Below, piece by piece: positions 12,060 to 23,695 of a stretch of 64,000 nt of DNA (positions within the stretch are counted from its first letter, which is position 1; every line of letters begins with the position of its first letter). The notes under the pieces were generated by a model that had not been told where the DNA came from, searched no databases, and saw only the letters and a list, made by a program, of their open reading frames with translations. The translations under genes and the position numbers were made by a program. Source of the stretch: Dryococelus australis (taxonomy: Eukaryota; Arthropoda; Insecta; Phasmatodea; Phasmatidae); contig CM057009.1 of the NCBI GenBank assembly GCA_029891345.1, forward strand, positions 288,372,966 to 288,436,965, read 5' to 3'.

Positions 12060-14685
12060 TAAGTGTTTCGTTTCTGTTGTAGGATTATATGTTTGCGGAA
12101 ATATGCAGTGATATCAAATACTGTGTGTTTAATTATCCTCTCCGAAAATAAATTATCATAAATATATAACGGTCATTGTTTTTAATTATAATGTATTATT
12201 TGACTGTAGTATACGAGTAGTATTAGCACTTACAATTACAAATGTTATATTAATAATGAATTATGCCATACATCATAGTAAACTTTTCGTTCCGTTCTTA
12301 TGTGAAAGAAAATGGACAGGAAATAATTGTTCAATAATGGAGAAATATATGTCAGACGTACGATGGTCTATAATTGAACACTGTGTTTACAGTTTGGGGT
12401 TGTGATCTACTTCATAGGTGACTGTTGGTACATATTATCAGTACGTTCAATATGTCGATTCGAGTGTCATTAAGGCTGTGTCCGAACTTAGGAATACACT
12501 GGTGTATATAAGCATACTCCACTCGTCTCGATACGTGGTACATTCCGATAGACATACATATTTGCTTCCGTTACAGCAACTAGTTAGCTAATAAGGTTCT
12601 GAACAAGTATTTTCCCGGAAAACACATACTGAATATGTGCTGGAAGAGTAGGGTTATAGTTTTAGAATTATCAATCCATTAGGATATGTAGCTGGAAAGC
12701 GCATGACAATGAGTGTTCCTATTAACCAATCATAGGCTTTTTACGAGAAAGAAATTAATATATATTTGAGTCAGCAAACGCTGTTATCGATAATGTATCA
12801 TTAAAACTGGTAACAACTGGAGGTAAATTTCCTTTTAACACTAATGTTGGTATTAATAGAAATAAAATGTCTGATATTGATAAGTTATAACGTTTTCACT
12901 CATACATGCATTGCCTTGTAAAAGCATTGGCAGTGTTCTCACTGCTCTGCATATAACTATAAATTCAATGCCATGCTCGGTTTATAAGAAATCACTACGA
13001 ATACTGGACACATTTATCCCGGCCCTTCTAGATCAATAAAGGTTAAAGAGTATACATTGTTAAGAGCGTTGTTTAATGGTGTTTCTCAAAAGCTAATGCC
13101 TCCATTCCACTCTTCATAAGAAGAAATATTAGGAATAACAATTATGAAGTGAATATAAATTAATTTTCAAAATAGTAGCTTATGGGCTGTAAGGACGCGG
13201 TACGTACAACATTCGTTTCCCCGTGTACGTGCGTATGTCATTTCCCAAAACATGTAAACATTTTATGTACGTAGATGAATGCAAACGCTGTATGAGCGTG
13301 CATCTCATTACGCAGAAAACCTTTTGCACACCTCAGGAAAAGGACATTAATGATAACGTTTAAGGCTCAACTCTAAAAATTATTGTTTTAAAGCGACAGT
13401 TAAACTATCGTCTCTGTAAGATCCAAGTAAACAATAATGATGTGCATTAGTGGCTATTGTCTGAAAAGTTAGCAGCTGTGTGTGTGTGTATATTTACACG
13501 AGTGTAACACAGCACGCCATTGTATATTGTACACTGGAACCTCAGACTCATAAGAATGCGAAAAATGTAGACACTGTAGTGTTTATAAGTAATGTTGACA
13601 CTAACAAACGCATTAGAACTAGACATAACAAGGAGAGTTGCAATATTCTACTTCAGACTACGTACTTTACAAAATATAACTATTTCTACACTAAACATCG
13701 GTTGAATGCAATGACTCGGTGCCAATCGCTAAGAGTCAAGGAAAGGCCGAGTCAATCCGGACGTTGTTGACAGTCACTTGTTTAGCACTCGCGGAAACCA
13801 ATTCTTACATTAACAGTGAAAATATGTTTTTTATAAATTAAATGCTTAAAATGGACGTAATATTTCTAGGATCATTACTGGAATGCTGCGAATATGTTAA
13901 TAAACAAGACAATAATATAATATCCAATAATGACTTAAAATAAAACATGTGTAGCGAAATATATAAACAAAGCACAACACTTACTTGCTTTTTAAAACAT
14001 ATCTAGTGTATTTTGTATGAACAGTTATTTGTTTGAAAAAATAAACCCATTTTAAGTACACATTCGCCCATGTGTTTTGAATGTAAAAACCAACACGGCG
14101 CTGATATTGTCATTCTGTACCATTGCTAACATCCGCTATAGGCTACACAAGATACGAAATATCAATTTACCAAATACGTCACAATATTTGTATAAAATAT
14201 CGGGTCACGTTATCATTTCGTCAACACAATTTGCCATTTCGGACACTGCCTATGTTTACAATAGAAAACCTAATGCATTTATAATTATGCAGTAAGTGTT
14301 TCTCCGTCATACATATCACCCCCTCCCCCCCAATCGGAGTTATGGTCCTGTTTTCAAATGTGTATCGTTAATGAGTATAATGATCAATATTGTGATCTCC
14401 GTAATTAAACACGGTGTTACGGTTATACGGCCAAAAAAAGACAGAACTGTCGAAATATTAAATTTAAGGCTTTCATGTGTGCCTGTTAACATTACTCACG
14501 CTATACTACTGCTCAAATTATCCACCTTAGAAAACAATCGATGTGATAAGCAAACAATCACTGCTCGTCGACTGTACTGTTCTGGTACTTGCGTATTATT
14601 TCTTTTAGAAAACAATATTCTGGAAATAAACATTTCCTAAAAATAAAATCAGTTATAAACTGCCATAATATGTCACCTAAAAAAG
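12060..14685. other. Gene-poor stretch, possible first intron
   Basis: If the exon ending at 12,058 is real, this is the start of its first intron. Several frames of 60-114 codons exist (13,480-14,640), but they are AT-rich and overlap, and they have no motif and no splice context. I treat them as chance. A short polypyrimidine stretch lies at 14,318-14,330. Confidence 0.45.
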
Positions 14686-14687
14686 TT

Positions 14688-14778
14688 TACATCCGGCGGA
14701 TATTTGAACCCTAAAACCTACAAATATGTGATACAGACCTGCGCCCTAACTCACTGAGCAACACAAGCCACTTACAGT
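14688..14778 (-). mobile_element. tRNA-like SINE head fragment
   Basis: On the minus strand the order is a GTTGCTCAGTGAGTTAGGGC A-box-like stretch, an anticodon-like region, then GGGTTCAAATATCC as a B box. This is the normal spacing of a pol III internal promoter, but the acceptor stem does not close. I read it as the head of a tRNA-derived SINE or a tRNA pseudogene. Confidence 0.45.
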
Positions 14779-14779
14779 C

Positions 14780-15900
14780 CACGTGTGTGATAAGATATTA
14801 TATAGAACATAAATCCACAGTTATCGCGTATTGTATAAAGTGGTGTTTATTCTTTTATTATGGCCATATAAGTAATATGCAACGTTTCCCGTTACTTATG
14901 CGTACATTATGTTTCATTTTGTTTTATTCATATGTTTTACAGAAATTAAAATATTTTCGTAAACGGATATATACGATGTGAGATAGGAACTCGGGTGTCC
15001 GCCATCTTGTCTGTCTCAGCGTGTGGGTATAACAGACAATCAGAACACTTTCTACTTTTGCAGAGTTGGGACTGACAATGACAGAGATGGAGTATGAGTG
15101 AGAGAGAGAGTAGATGTCAATGTGGCAACACCACCGACATTCCCCACGCTCACGCCACGCAAATGGACTAGCGCGACGTGGTGTCCATCCCTCGAACTAC
15201 AGCTGGAGTGGTCAGAAAATTTAACCTGGGGGAGTCCACCCTAGGCATATATTTACTCAGTGGTAACAGGGAAAACGAGACCGCATGTCATCGGAGTGGT
15301 GAACTAACGACGTTAACCTGAGGAGCGCGCTCTGCACTCCTTGCAAGTGATGGGGAATTTAGTTAAAATAACGGCCTCAGTTGGAACAAATAATAAAACG
15401 AAGGTCAAACCAGTCCAATTAAAAAGACAGTAAATTCAATCACCCAGCTCGTGTCACTTTTTTTTGTACTGCCCAGTACACACTTAGCAGCGACAAATGT
15501 AAAATATAGTGGTGAACATGCACTCAAATATGACTACCGTAATTTTTATTATACGTTTATATTCTTTGCGCAGGTACTTAGTTTTTACTAGGTGTATTAT
15601 TTATTTATTGAAAATTTTCTGACTATGTGTAGTAATTTGTTGGGATTGTGGCAAATATTGAAATCAAAGAAACATAAGCAAATTGCACTACCTAGTTTCA
15701 AACACCTAGGGCAATGTTACAAGTTAGTGATATATACACATGTGCATGAATTTAAATTATTAACCTCGCCATAAAAACAGTTTGTGGTTAAGACAAATAA
15801 ATTTTGCTCATCCAATAGTAGGATAGTTTGGCCGACTTGGGGCCAAGGGGCTGGGCACTCGTAGCACCAGAGGCTTGTGCTGCCATATTGTCAAGTCGCC
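14780..15900. other. Gene-poor stretch
   Basis: The interval has a mildly GC-richer patch (14,990-15,350) with a short GA run near 15,100. No gene is supported; the frames of about 60 codons here are AT-driven. Confidence 0.4.
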
Positions 15901-15904
15901 CCGG

Positions 15905-15992
15905 CAGCCATCTAGGATACATGTGACTTTGACCTTGGCCTTTAACTTTGGCCATTGACTTTGAAACGGTGAACTTTGATAAAAAAAACTTT
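15905..15992. repeat. TTGACC-type minisatellite, left flank
   Basis: Degenerate units of the form GACTTTGACCTTGG and CATTGACTTTGA repeat here. The same kind of text continues right of the Helitron at 19,075-19,130 and 19,420-19,580, so the Helitron appears to have landed inside this repeat field. Confidence 0.5.
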
Positions 15993-16224
15993 AACAAATC
16001 CCAAATTAAAAAATATATTCTAAATATGTATTATTAAATATTTATTAAAATTATCTATATAAATAAAAATGAATGGCTAAATGTGTTGCTACGAGCAAAA
16101 CTTGAGAACGGCTGGACCAATTCGGCTAATTTTTTTGAAGTCCGAGGAAGGTTCTTATGAGGAGAAAAATTGGAAAAATTGCACTGAAAACGTAAAAAAA
16201 CTGTTCCTAGTTGTCAATTCTAGG

Positions 16225-16335
16225 GATGGGCGATCTGAGATCGATTAATCGAAGAATCGATTTTTTGGGGTGGTAAAGATCGATTTGAGCAATGGATCGA
16301 TCAAGTGAATCGATCTCAGACACCCTAAAATCGAC
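16225..16335. repeat. Cluster of ATCGAT motifs inside the Helitron
   Basis: Five ATCGAT hexamers occur within about 90 bases, beginning just after TAGGGATGGGCGATC. The opening resembles a hAT transposon terminus, so this may be a small nested element, but no matching right end was found. It lies upstream of the Helitron coding remnant. Confidence 0.45.
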
Positions 16336-16669
16336 TTTCGATTCATTGTCTTACTGTTTTGTTTTATTCAAATAAAACAAAAGAGTACCAAACCATAATA
16401 TAAAGACAAAACATTTAAAATTTAATTAGTAACTTTATAATTATGAACGCAACCTTAAAATTACTATAAACTTCTTGAATGCATCCGTAGATTTGACACT
16501 TTCTCTTCTACTATAAACAGTTTGTCTTTGATAGTTTTTTCAGTAGATTCTCAATTATTTTCTTGGTTGTTTTTAAATCTTCCCTTCTCAATCGACAAAC
16601 AAGTTCCTCGATTTATCTTTGGTTGATTGGTTTATTTTGTGTGTGTTTCCATTTATACTCAGTTCAAGA

Positions 16670-17776
16670 CTCATTCCGCCTATAAGACGCGGGCGGAGCA
16701 ATTTGAGTCGAAGAACTCGAAATGCTAGAAACCAAGTTAATTTTCAGTCTAATCGGACTGCACAGCAACGTGAAGAGCGAAATGAAATTGAAAGGATTCG
16801 GATATCACAAACCCGCGCAGCGCGTCATTCAGCTAATAATCCTGCAAGTTTGAAACGATCTGCTTTCAGTTACGATTTTTCAATTGACTACCGTGCCTAC
16901 CAATGCATCGCTATTGGATCTATGAACTCAGTTTGCCCTCATTGTAAGGCATTGAAATACAAAAATGAAGCCTCTGGATTGTGTTGCGCAAATGGCCAAG
17001 TGAAATCAGTGCCATTGGTTCCGCCACCAGCGCCATTGTACAAATTCGTTTCAGGAACAGGAACGGATTCCATACATTTCCTTACAAATATCCAAAAATA
17101 TAACAACTGCTTCCAAATTACTTCATTTGGGGCAACCAATGTAGTTCGGGACAATTTCATGTCAACTTTCAAGGTAACATATAACAAACATACTTACCCC
17201 CCGTATTACTTTGTTTATTTTATTTTATAGTTTTTGTAACAAAAGTAATAAACCTGTCTTTTTAATTTACATATACAAGGCCAAATATATCACCGAGCAG
17301 GTTCACTGTTGCCGGTGTCAGATGGCGACTACAAATTCCTGCAAATTTATTTCATGGGCAATTCAACACAAGCAATTGATCTGCGTTGTTCACATAATAG
17401 TTCAGTGAAGAGGTATATTGTAGAAGAATTACAAACTTTCTTTCATCAACACAATCAGTTGATTACATTGTTCAAAACTGCACTGGATCTCATGCAATCT
17501 GATAATCACAAAAGTGTAATCAAAGCAGATAAATCTCCTGTGGGCCAACATGCAAGACGTTTCAATGCACCTACAATTGATGAAGTTGCCATTGTTATAG
17601 TTCGAGAAAATTTGGATCCCCGTGATATTGTTTTACATCGCCGGAATGATCAGTTACAGCATGTGTATGAAACACACCGCTCATATGATGCGCTACAATA
17701 TCCCATCATATTTTGGCAAGGCGAAGATTGTTATCACTTCTCAATCAAGATGATAAATCCCCTTACAGGTAATTAA
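16670..17776 (+). pseudogene. Helitron Rep/helicase, N-terminal region (broken)
   Basis: The frame from 16,619 carries an Arg-rich N-terminus and then a zinc-binding-like block (CPHCKALKYKNEASGLCC at about 16,936-16,986) typical of the region before the nuclease in animal Helitrons. It continues at 17,309-17,776 with the Helitron-like N domain (FLQIYFMGNS, IDEVAIVI, DPRDIVLHRR). Between them lies a 106-nt segment with GT...AG borders (17,174-17,279) that looks like an intron, but joining it leaves the frame off by one. A second GT...AG segment begins at 17,773, after NPLTG. The HUH motif should follow and does not. No start is certain; Met at 16,619 lies before the conserved part. Confidence 0.8.
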
Positions 17777-17869
17777 AAATTAGGTTTAGCAATGGAGATT
17801 TTGTATCAGCTACTATATGTATTATATGCAAATTCAATCATTGTTATTAAAACAATGATTTATTTACAG

Positions 17870-18611
17870 GTGCCGAAACCTTCAGACGTTTTGACTGGCT
17901 GCATTACCTTTCCTGACAATTATTGCCAGTTTACTGAATCAAAAATCTAACTCATTCAAAAGGTGTTTCCAAACGTTGCTCAAAATTACAGAGATCATAT
18001 TTGGTTGAGCGAACGAGCTGTATTGGCTGCCAAAAACATGGATGTAAAGGAATTAAATTTCAAAATCAAAATGAAATTGCCGGTGAATTGAGGACATACA
18101 AATCAGTTGATTCCGCTACTAACCAAGATGATGTCGTCAACTATCCACCCGAATTTTTGAACTCGCTGGATTTGCCAGGATTTCCGCCTCATAATCTTCA
18201 ATTAAAGGTCGGATCGGTGATCATAATGTTGCGAAATATCAACCAACCGCGTCTTTGTAACGGCCACACGGCTAGCGGTGAAAAATTACTGAACAACGTG
18301 ATCGAAACAACCATTCTAAAGGGAAATTATAAAGGAGAATTCATTTTTATACCTCGCATCCCAATGATTCCAACTGACATACCATTTGAATTTAAACGAC
18401 TGCAGTTTTCAGTGTGGCTTGCTTCGCTATGACCATAAATAAATCCCAGGGGCAATCATTGAGTGTTTGCGGCATTAATCTTGAAAACCCATGTTTATCA
18501 AATGGCCAATTGTATGTCGCCTGTTCCCTTGTTGGAAAACCATCAGCTTTGTTTGTTTACGCGCCAGGTAATCAAACAAAAAATATTGTATACCATAAAG
18601 CATTACAATGA
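17870..18611 (+). pseudogene. Helitron helicase, C-terminal region (broken)
   Basis: After an acceptor-like TTATTTACAG (ends about 17,871), the text picks up near the helicase C-terminus: a PDNYCQF block, then LSERAVLAAKN at 18,003-18,035, both typical of the Pif1-like part of Helitron transposases. The frame 18,001-18,432 has a one-base break before the KINKSQGQSL-type motif VI (18,426-18,460, read AMTINKSQGQSL) in the next frame, which ends at 18,611. Walker A and B motifs are absent because of the internal deletion near 17,780-17,890. Confidence 0.8.
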
Positions 18612-19059
18612 AAATATCATTTAACAAAATATTACGAAAGTATTGCAGTGTACTAAATAGAAAACTGAATTTTGTAAATAGTTGTTGTTTATGATTATGA
18701 CATTTAAAATACATAGAAAAGTATATTAATATTATGGAAATGTATTGTTGATATCACGGTAATTATTTGATAGTCAATAAATAAAGTGATCACTCTGAAA
18801 TATGTTTATATATATTTTTTTATTTAAATTACACATTTGTGAGATTATAGTATCACAAACTTATCTGTTCTGGTGACACCAGAACTTGACCAGAAAAGAT
18901 AAGTTTATAGGACTGCCACAGTCCAATAGCTTTTGACAGAACGATGTCTGTCGGGTCAGCTAGTTAAGAATATATTTAACAAGGACCCCCATAAACTTCA
19001 CATTTTTCCCAGAGAAGGTGACCAGGATTAGGGACTCCGGTGACAGGGATCAGCGACCC

Positions 19060-19580
19060 AGAACCACGCAAGCTGGACTCTGGACCCTTGACCCCTGACA
19101 CATAAACATTGACCTTTGACACCAAAAATCGAAAAATTCCCAAAGAATTTAAAAACTCTAAAAAAAAAAAAAAAAAAATATTATTAAAAATTATTAACAT
19201 TAATATTACAATATAATTCAAAATTATAAAAAAAATTATTTATGAATTTGAAAAAACATACATTTTTGGAGGTCCCCTCTCACCCATAAATATTCCACTA
19301 TCTTGGTAGGTGCAAGCGACGACCATCTTGGTAGGCAACCACTAACTTGGTACATGACAGCCATCTTGGTAGAAGTCACCCGTGAACCATCTCGGAAGTT
19401 AATGTCCCATAACCTTTTACCTTAACCTTGGCCTAGAACTTGACATTGACCTTGGCCCCGTGATATCGAATGAAAAAACATAAAAGTCAACAAGCATATG
19501 ACATTACAGACTACTACCACCATATTAGATGCAGCCAACCTTAACCTTTACCCAATGACAATGAAAGACATTGAAAACTA
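19060..19580. repeat. CCATCTTGGTAG and TTGACC minisatellite field
   Basis: CATCTTGGTAG-like units occur near 19,299, 19,323 and 19,361, interspersed with AACTTGGTAC, and TTGACCTTTGACC or AACCTTGGCC units lie on both sides. An 18-nt A run sits near 19,160. No coding capacity is supported. A related stretch lies at 58,425-58,545. Confidence 0.5.
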
Positions 19581-21469
19581 AAACCCGAAAAAAATCTATA
19601 AAAGCCAAGTATATTATGTTACTGACTAATGCATTAAATTATCGATTTCATTGCTAAGTGAGCTGTAGTCACTTATATTTATAGACATAGAAATACCTGT
19701 AATTTTCCATCCTACTTTAAAAAAAATTCTTTGCAATCAGCAGTATAGCTTCATTAATGGTGCAGGATTTTAACGACATGCACAGTTCACTAAATATATA
19801 TATATATATATATATATATTTAAACTTTAAGGTTCATTGAAGTATAAGACACAAAATTAAAGAAAGAATTATCATTTCGAATAATAATTAATTATTATTT
19901 AGTAATTACAATTTCAGAAGAAAGTAGTTCAGCTTTATATGATAGTGTTCCGATACTTAAGTTCTCTTATAGTCGAAACCTCATCTTTTATGCCCGAGTA
20001 ATCCCCCGATTTTTTAAGCTGAAACAAATATCGGTGATTGGCTGGTCGGTGTCCGCACAATATTTTAATGGCGTAATACGATTGACTCAAAGTCAATATG
20101 AAGTACTACAGCTTGCATATTCGTACATTATAAGCAGCAGGGAAGTAAGCTGAGGCACTTAGTTTGACAGCAGTTCCCATGAAAGTTGGATCGCCTTGGA
20201 TAGGTTCTGCATCTTCTCATCTAAGTCTTACTATGCATCTCCAATGTCTTCGGGTACTGCAGTGCCAATGGTAACTACGGCATTCCTATAGTAGCATTGT
20301 CATCGATCTCTTTGGATGGCCTGCCTGCAGTAGCACTGCTGTCATCTGCTATGAGCATGGCACCAATGCCATCATCGACTTCTTCGAATGGGTCACCTAC
20401 AGCAGCGGTGCAATCGACGACTTCGTCAAGGCTTCGTCACTGTTACTGTGACAGTTCCTTCAGTAAAAGTTGCAATGATCATCGGCATGAGAGAATGGCC
20501 TGTACGTTAAGAAATTTTTGCGCGATCAAGCATTACGACAATGACCTCATGCAGTTTATGCAAGTTGATACATGGAAGGAACAAACTGAGAACTGCACAG
20601 GTTCTTCTGTTGGGAGCTAGCAAGGGTTGCCAATAATAAGTCCTGCTACATCGATGGGTATGGTTTCCACAGACGATTATGACGAGACAGATAATGATAA
20701 AGTTGGAATTATTGAGTCGGTTCGTGTGGAATGTACACTTCCAAGGCTCGTGCGTGACGTCGATGAACTTAAAAATAAAGGATTATAAGCTATACTGATA
20801 AACATGCTACTTCTGCTACCAAAGAAAGTAAACATGATATTGATGATGAAACAGGAAGTGAAGACGATCAAGAATATATCATAGCTGATGACTTTGACAA
20901 CAGTGTTGGCAGTGAAGAAGATGATGATTCCCTCGATGTTCCCACACATTTCACCGACGAGTTTCCCTCGACAAGTAATGTGAAGAAAGCAGAAGACGCC
21001 GAGAACACTAGCTTCAATTTCACCGAATATGCAAATTAACTTGTAGATAGACTCAGATATTTGTTTGAGCTTCAAAAAGGCAGGTTTACTCGGGTATGAA
21101 ATAGGGTTTTTTTGATTATTAGAACTTAAGGATCGGACCTATATCACGTGATGATGAACAGCTTTCTTCTAAAATTGTAATTATAAAAAAATAAAAATAT
21201 TATATATATACATATACACATATATATAATAAACCCAGCATATCGTCAATGTCCTGCATCATGAATGTAGCTATACCACTCATTTGGAAAAAAAATAATT
21301 TTTTTAATAGGATGGAAAATTTCAGGTATTTTTATGTCTATAAATATAAGTGCTGACAGCTCACTTGGCAGTGAAATCGAGAAATTAACACAGTAGTCAG
21401 TAACATAATATGCTTGCTGGCTTTTATTAATTTTTTTGAAGTTAAGTTTTCAAGGACATTCACTGTCAT
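19556..21469. mobile_element. DNA element with long terminal inverted repeats
   Basis: The left arm (19,556-19,790) and right arm (21,232-21,469) are inverted copies about 235 bp long and roughly 75-85 percent alike by eye. Shared landmarks are TATTATGTTACTGACTA, AAGTGAGCTGT, CACTTATATTTATAGACATA, TTTTCCATCCTA and GGTATAGCT or AGTATAGCT. Both arms run inward into TA microsatellites (19,793-19,820 and 21,197-21,232). The interior carries a decayed coding region and no recognisable transposase, so the element is non-autonomous or too decayed to classify. Target-site duplications were not resolved. Confidence 0.7.
20297..21048 (+). pseudogene. Decayed acidic protein inside the inverted-repeat element
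   Basis: The first frame (20,297-20,620) is 107 codons with a Ser/Met-rich N-terminus. After it, in shifted frames, there is an Asp/Glu-rich stretch near 20,660-20,780 (TDDYDETDNDKVGIIESV) and another at about 20,845-21,045 (DDETGSEDDQEY, GSEEDDDSLD, ending TEYAN then stop). Strongly acidic text kept over some 400 bases despite shifts suggests a former protein rather than chance. It resembles acidic linkers of transposases or nuclear proteins, but I recognise no domain. Confidence 0.4.
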
Positions 21470-21539
21470 AGGAATATTAAAACATTTTACGTCTACTAAA
21501 AACACTTCTTACATGTTCACAATTATGAAAGTCTTCTTT

Positions 21540-22491
21540 CAATTGTTTTTGTACTTACTTAGAGACAATTCCCGCCTTTTTGGGATGGCAGGACGAAAAA
21601 CAGGTAAATGTGCAGAGGTTTGAGAGGGAGAGGGAGTTCGATTGTGAGGAGGAGTGACAGGGCTGTACGATATTGGCGCTGGAGACGATGTGAAAGCCAG
21701 GGGAGGCTGTGATTGAAAAATCATTTTAAAAAAATAAAAAATTCTGAGAGTTCCCCACTTAAGAAGGCTCACTAACAGGTATCTTGCTGCTACTCAAGTC
21801 CATTGGTTTACAACAACATTTCCTATGCTTCTCGACATATTCTTCATCCTTTGTCTTCTTCACATGCAAATCGAATGCTTCTTCATACCTGGATGTAAAT
21901 GCCAAAGCAGGCATAGCTAGCGGTAGCATCATCGGAGCTGGAGACGCCAGTGTCGCTGGAGGCGGCGATGTCGCTTGAGGTGCCAATGTCGTTGGAGGCG
22001 GCGATGTCACTGGAGGCACCAATGTCGTTGGAAGCAGCATCACTGGAGCTGGAGGCGCCAGTGTCGCTGGGGGCGGCGATGTCCCTGGAGGCACCAATGT
22101 TGTTGAAGGCAGCATCACTGGAGATGGAGATGCCATTGTCACTGGGGGGCGGCGATCTCGCTTGAGCCAGTGTCATAGCTCTTGCTAGATCCAAAGTCAT
22201 CGCTCTCATTGGAGGCGGCATTGGAGATGCAGCGGGCGATGGAGACGCCAATGGACTTAGCTCAATATCAGCAAGCTCTGACCAATCAAATTTCAGAAGT
22301 TCTCTTTCAAGAGCTTGGGTAAACAAACCTGTTAAATATTCCTGATAAAACTCATACATTTTTGAAAAGATACAACTTCCATGAACACTAAGGTCAAACA
22401 GTGTAGCAGTGCAGGGTGTTAAACCCCTATTTATAAGAATTTTCAAACTCCCAGGTAAATGCCCAACAAGCGAGACTTGTCCCCTCCCCAC
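21540..22491 (-). pseudogene. Pro/Ala/Ser-rich tandem-repeat protein, frame-broken
   Basis: On the minus strand the first frame starts at 22,491 with a mixed, coil-like N-terminus (FSKMYEFYQEYL, then RELLKFDWSEL) and enters a Pro-rich repeat. Near 22,147 a run of six C (GGGGGG on the plus strand) marks a probable one-base slip. The next frame (22,142-21,759) carries on with TLAPPAP- and TSPPPATLAP-type repeats and then a charged Cys-rich end (KHRKCCCKPMDLSSSK). A short GT...AG segment (about 21,783 to 21,709) could join a further Pro/Ser-rich tail ending at 21,539. The DNA of the repeat is a minisatellite with the core GGAGGCGGCGATGTC. Function unknown; it could be a broken gene or a spliced gene with a sequencing slip. 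Confidence 0.42.
21905..22260. repeat. Coding minisatellite (GGAGGCGGCGATGTC core)
   Basis: Units of about 30-60 bp alternate GGAGGCGGCGATGTC, GGAGGCACCAATGTC, GGAAGCAGCATCACTGG and GGAGACGCCAGTGTC. The length is a multiple of three in most units, which fits a protein repeat on the minus strand (see 21,540-22,491). Confidence 0.6.
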
Positions 22492-23170
22492 AGAATCCTC
22501 TCCTCAGAAAATACACATCCCCTCCACACATTTCCGTATATTGGCTTGTATTGCAAAGTCCAGAGCAAGAAAGGCATACCATTTTTGTTAGGCAAGTTCA
22601 ACATAAAAGGGAAGAACGGGAACGGGAACTTGGGAAAATTTACTGTCGCTGTGAGCCGTACACAAGCATTCCCATGCCGTCCTTGATGAAGCCTTGTCGG
22701 TGACACTTTGTCGGCATAGCAGGAAAGAAAGTAGCGGCTTGGAACACTGCTTTCAGAGGACACAAAAAAAATCTTATTTCCCAGCACTTCTTTCGGCTTG
22801 AAATACCGCTCTTTGCGTGCCGGCTAGCTGGAGGTTTGATATGGTCTATGGGCAAAAAATCTTGTTTATCACTCGCTGTTCATCCTCGACTTGTCTCTTT
22901 CCATACGTTGTCTCCTTTCAAGACCCGTTTCGAAAATTTCCATCAGCCTTGCTTCAATGCGAAAACCCCTCCCTCTCAGCATCATACATTCATGCCTCGA
23001 CGGGGTTTCGTACCTCCCTCGTCCACACTCCGGTTCTATTCTGTAGACCAGCCCCACTTTGTCATGATTCGGCATACCCTATGGGCAAAGCTCTCTCATG
23101 AAGAAGACGTATCTCTGTGTACACACAATTCATTACTGCATTAAATATTAACAAATTTTGCTATAAGTTA
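22492..23170. other. Moderately GC-rich stretch without a supported gene
   Basis: Several overlapping frames of 70-114 codons exist on both strands but carry no domain. The phrases CTATGGGCAAA (near 22,850 and 23,081) and CTTTGTCGGCATAGC (near 22,706) recur in related form at 32,851 (CTTTGTCGGCCATGC), which hints at a dispersed repeat. Confidence 0.35.
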
Positions 23171-23619
23171 TATTTCACAGCGAAACAGTATTGCTTGTTT
23201 GAACAAAATATTATGTCTGTCATTATGTCAGACTGAGTGAATGGTTTTGGCTAAAATTATGACCATAAATCGCTAAAGTAATATATTTAATGTAAACAAT
23301 GATTCACTCATTTCTTTAAATCACATAGTATGTTAAATGAAACAAAGTTTCAGTTTGAAATTCAATTTATTTTATTCCATTTTCAAACAAATATAACATT
23401 TATTCACATATACAAAGAATCACATTTCTTAACATTTTAGTTAATGATGCAGGGAGATGAACTCGGAATTCTCTCAAATATGCGAAATGGTTTTATTCTC
23501 AGAGAATCTGTGATTTGCTGACTGTTAGATTTAAAAATTACACATTCTTAATGCGGATGAAAGGTTGATTCACTCGTTGAAATTGGCTTAGCTGAATTTA
23601 CGATGACACAGAGTGTAGT

Positions 23620-23695
23620 CGGAGCGAGTGAAGAGAATTGACGGCTTTAGAGGTCTTGAGAACTGACGACGGTGAAGCGAGTGTTGGAACAGGGT
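23620..23695 (-). mobile_element. SINE 3' tail inside the virus-like element, copy 1
   Basis: Read on the minus strand, this matches the last 60-70 bases of the SINE family found whole at 38,092, 41,097 and 47,660 (CTCAAGACCTC, AAAGCCG, TCTTCACT). The same tail lies at the same place in copy 2 (56,888-56,982), next to CTATAAGAAGATATGTAATCC in both. It was therefore present before the two copies separated. Confidence 0.6.

Larger units (their letters stand above)
16054..18963 (+). mobile_element. Helitron, internally deleted
   Basis: The left end is TCTATATAAATAAAAATGAA, preceded by A. The right end has a perfect 6-bp hairpin (GACAGA at 18,935-18,940, TCTGTC at 18,947-18,952), then CGGGTCAGCTAG-like text ending in CTAG at 18,960-18,963, followed by T. 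Insertion between A and T, a 5' TC, a 3' CTAG and a subterminal hairpin are the Helitron hallmarks. Inside are the Helitron N-terminal region and the C-terminal part of its helicase. The HUH replication-initiator nuclease and the front helicase motifs are missing, so the copy cannot move by itself. The size is about 2.9 kb against more than 5 kb for autonomous relatives. Confidence 0.85.

Noticed and set aside
19793-19820. TA microsatellite as an origin or regulatory site
   Set aside because: A simple TA repeat next to an inverted-repeat arm; common in such DNA and without further signals.
20297-20620. Host gene exon
   Set aside because: It lies between long inverted repeats and its continuation is frame-shifted, so element cargo is more likely.
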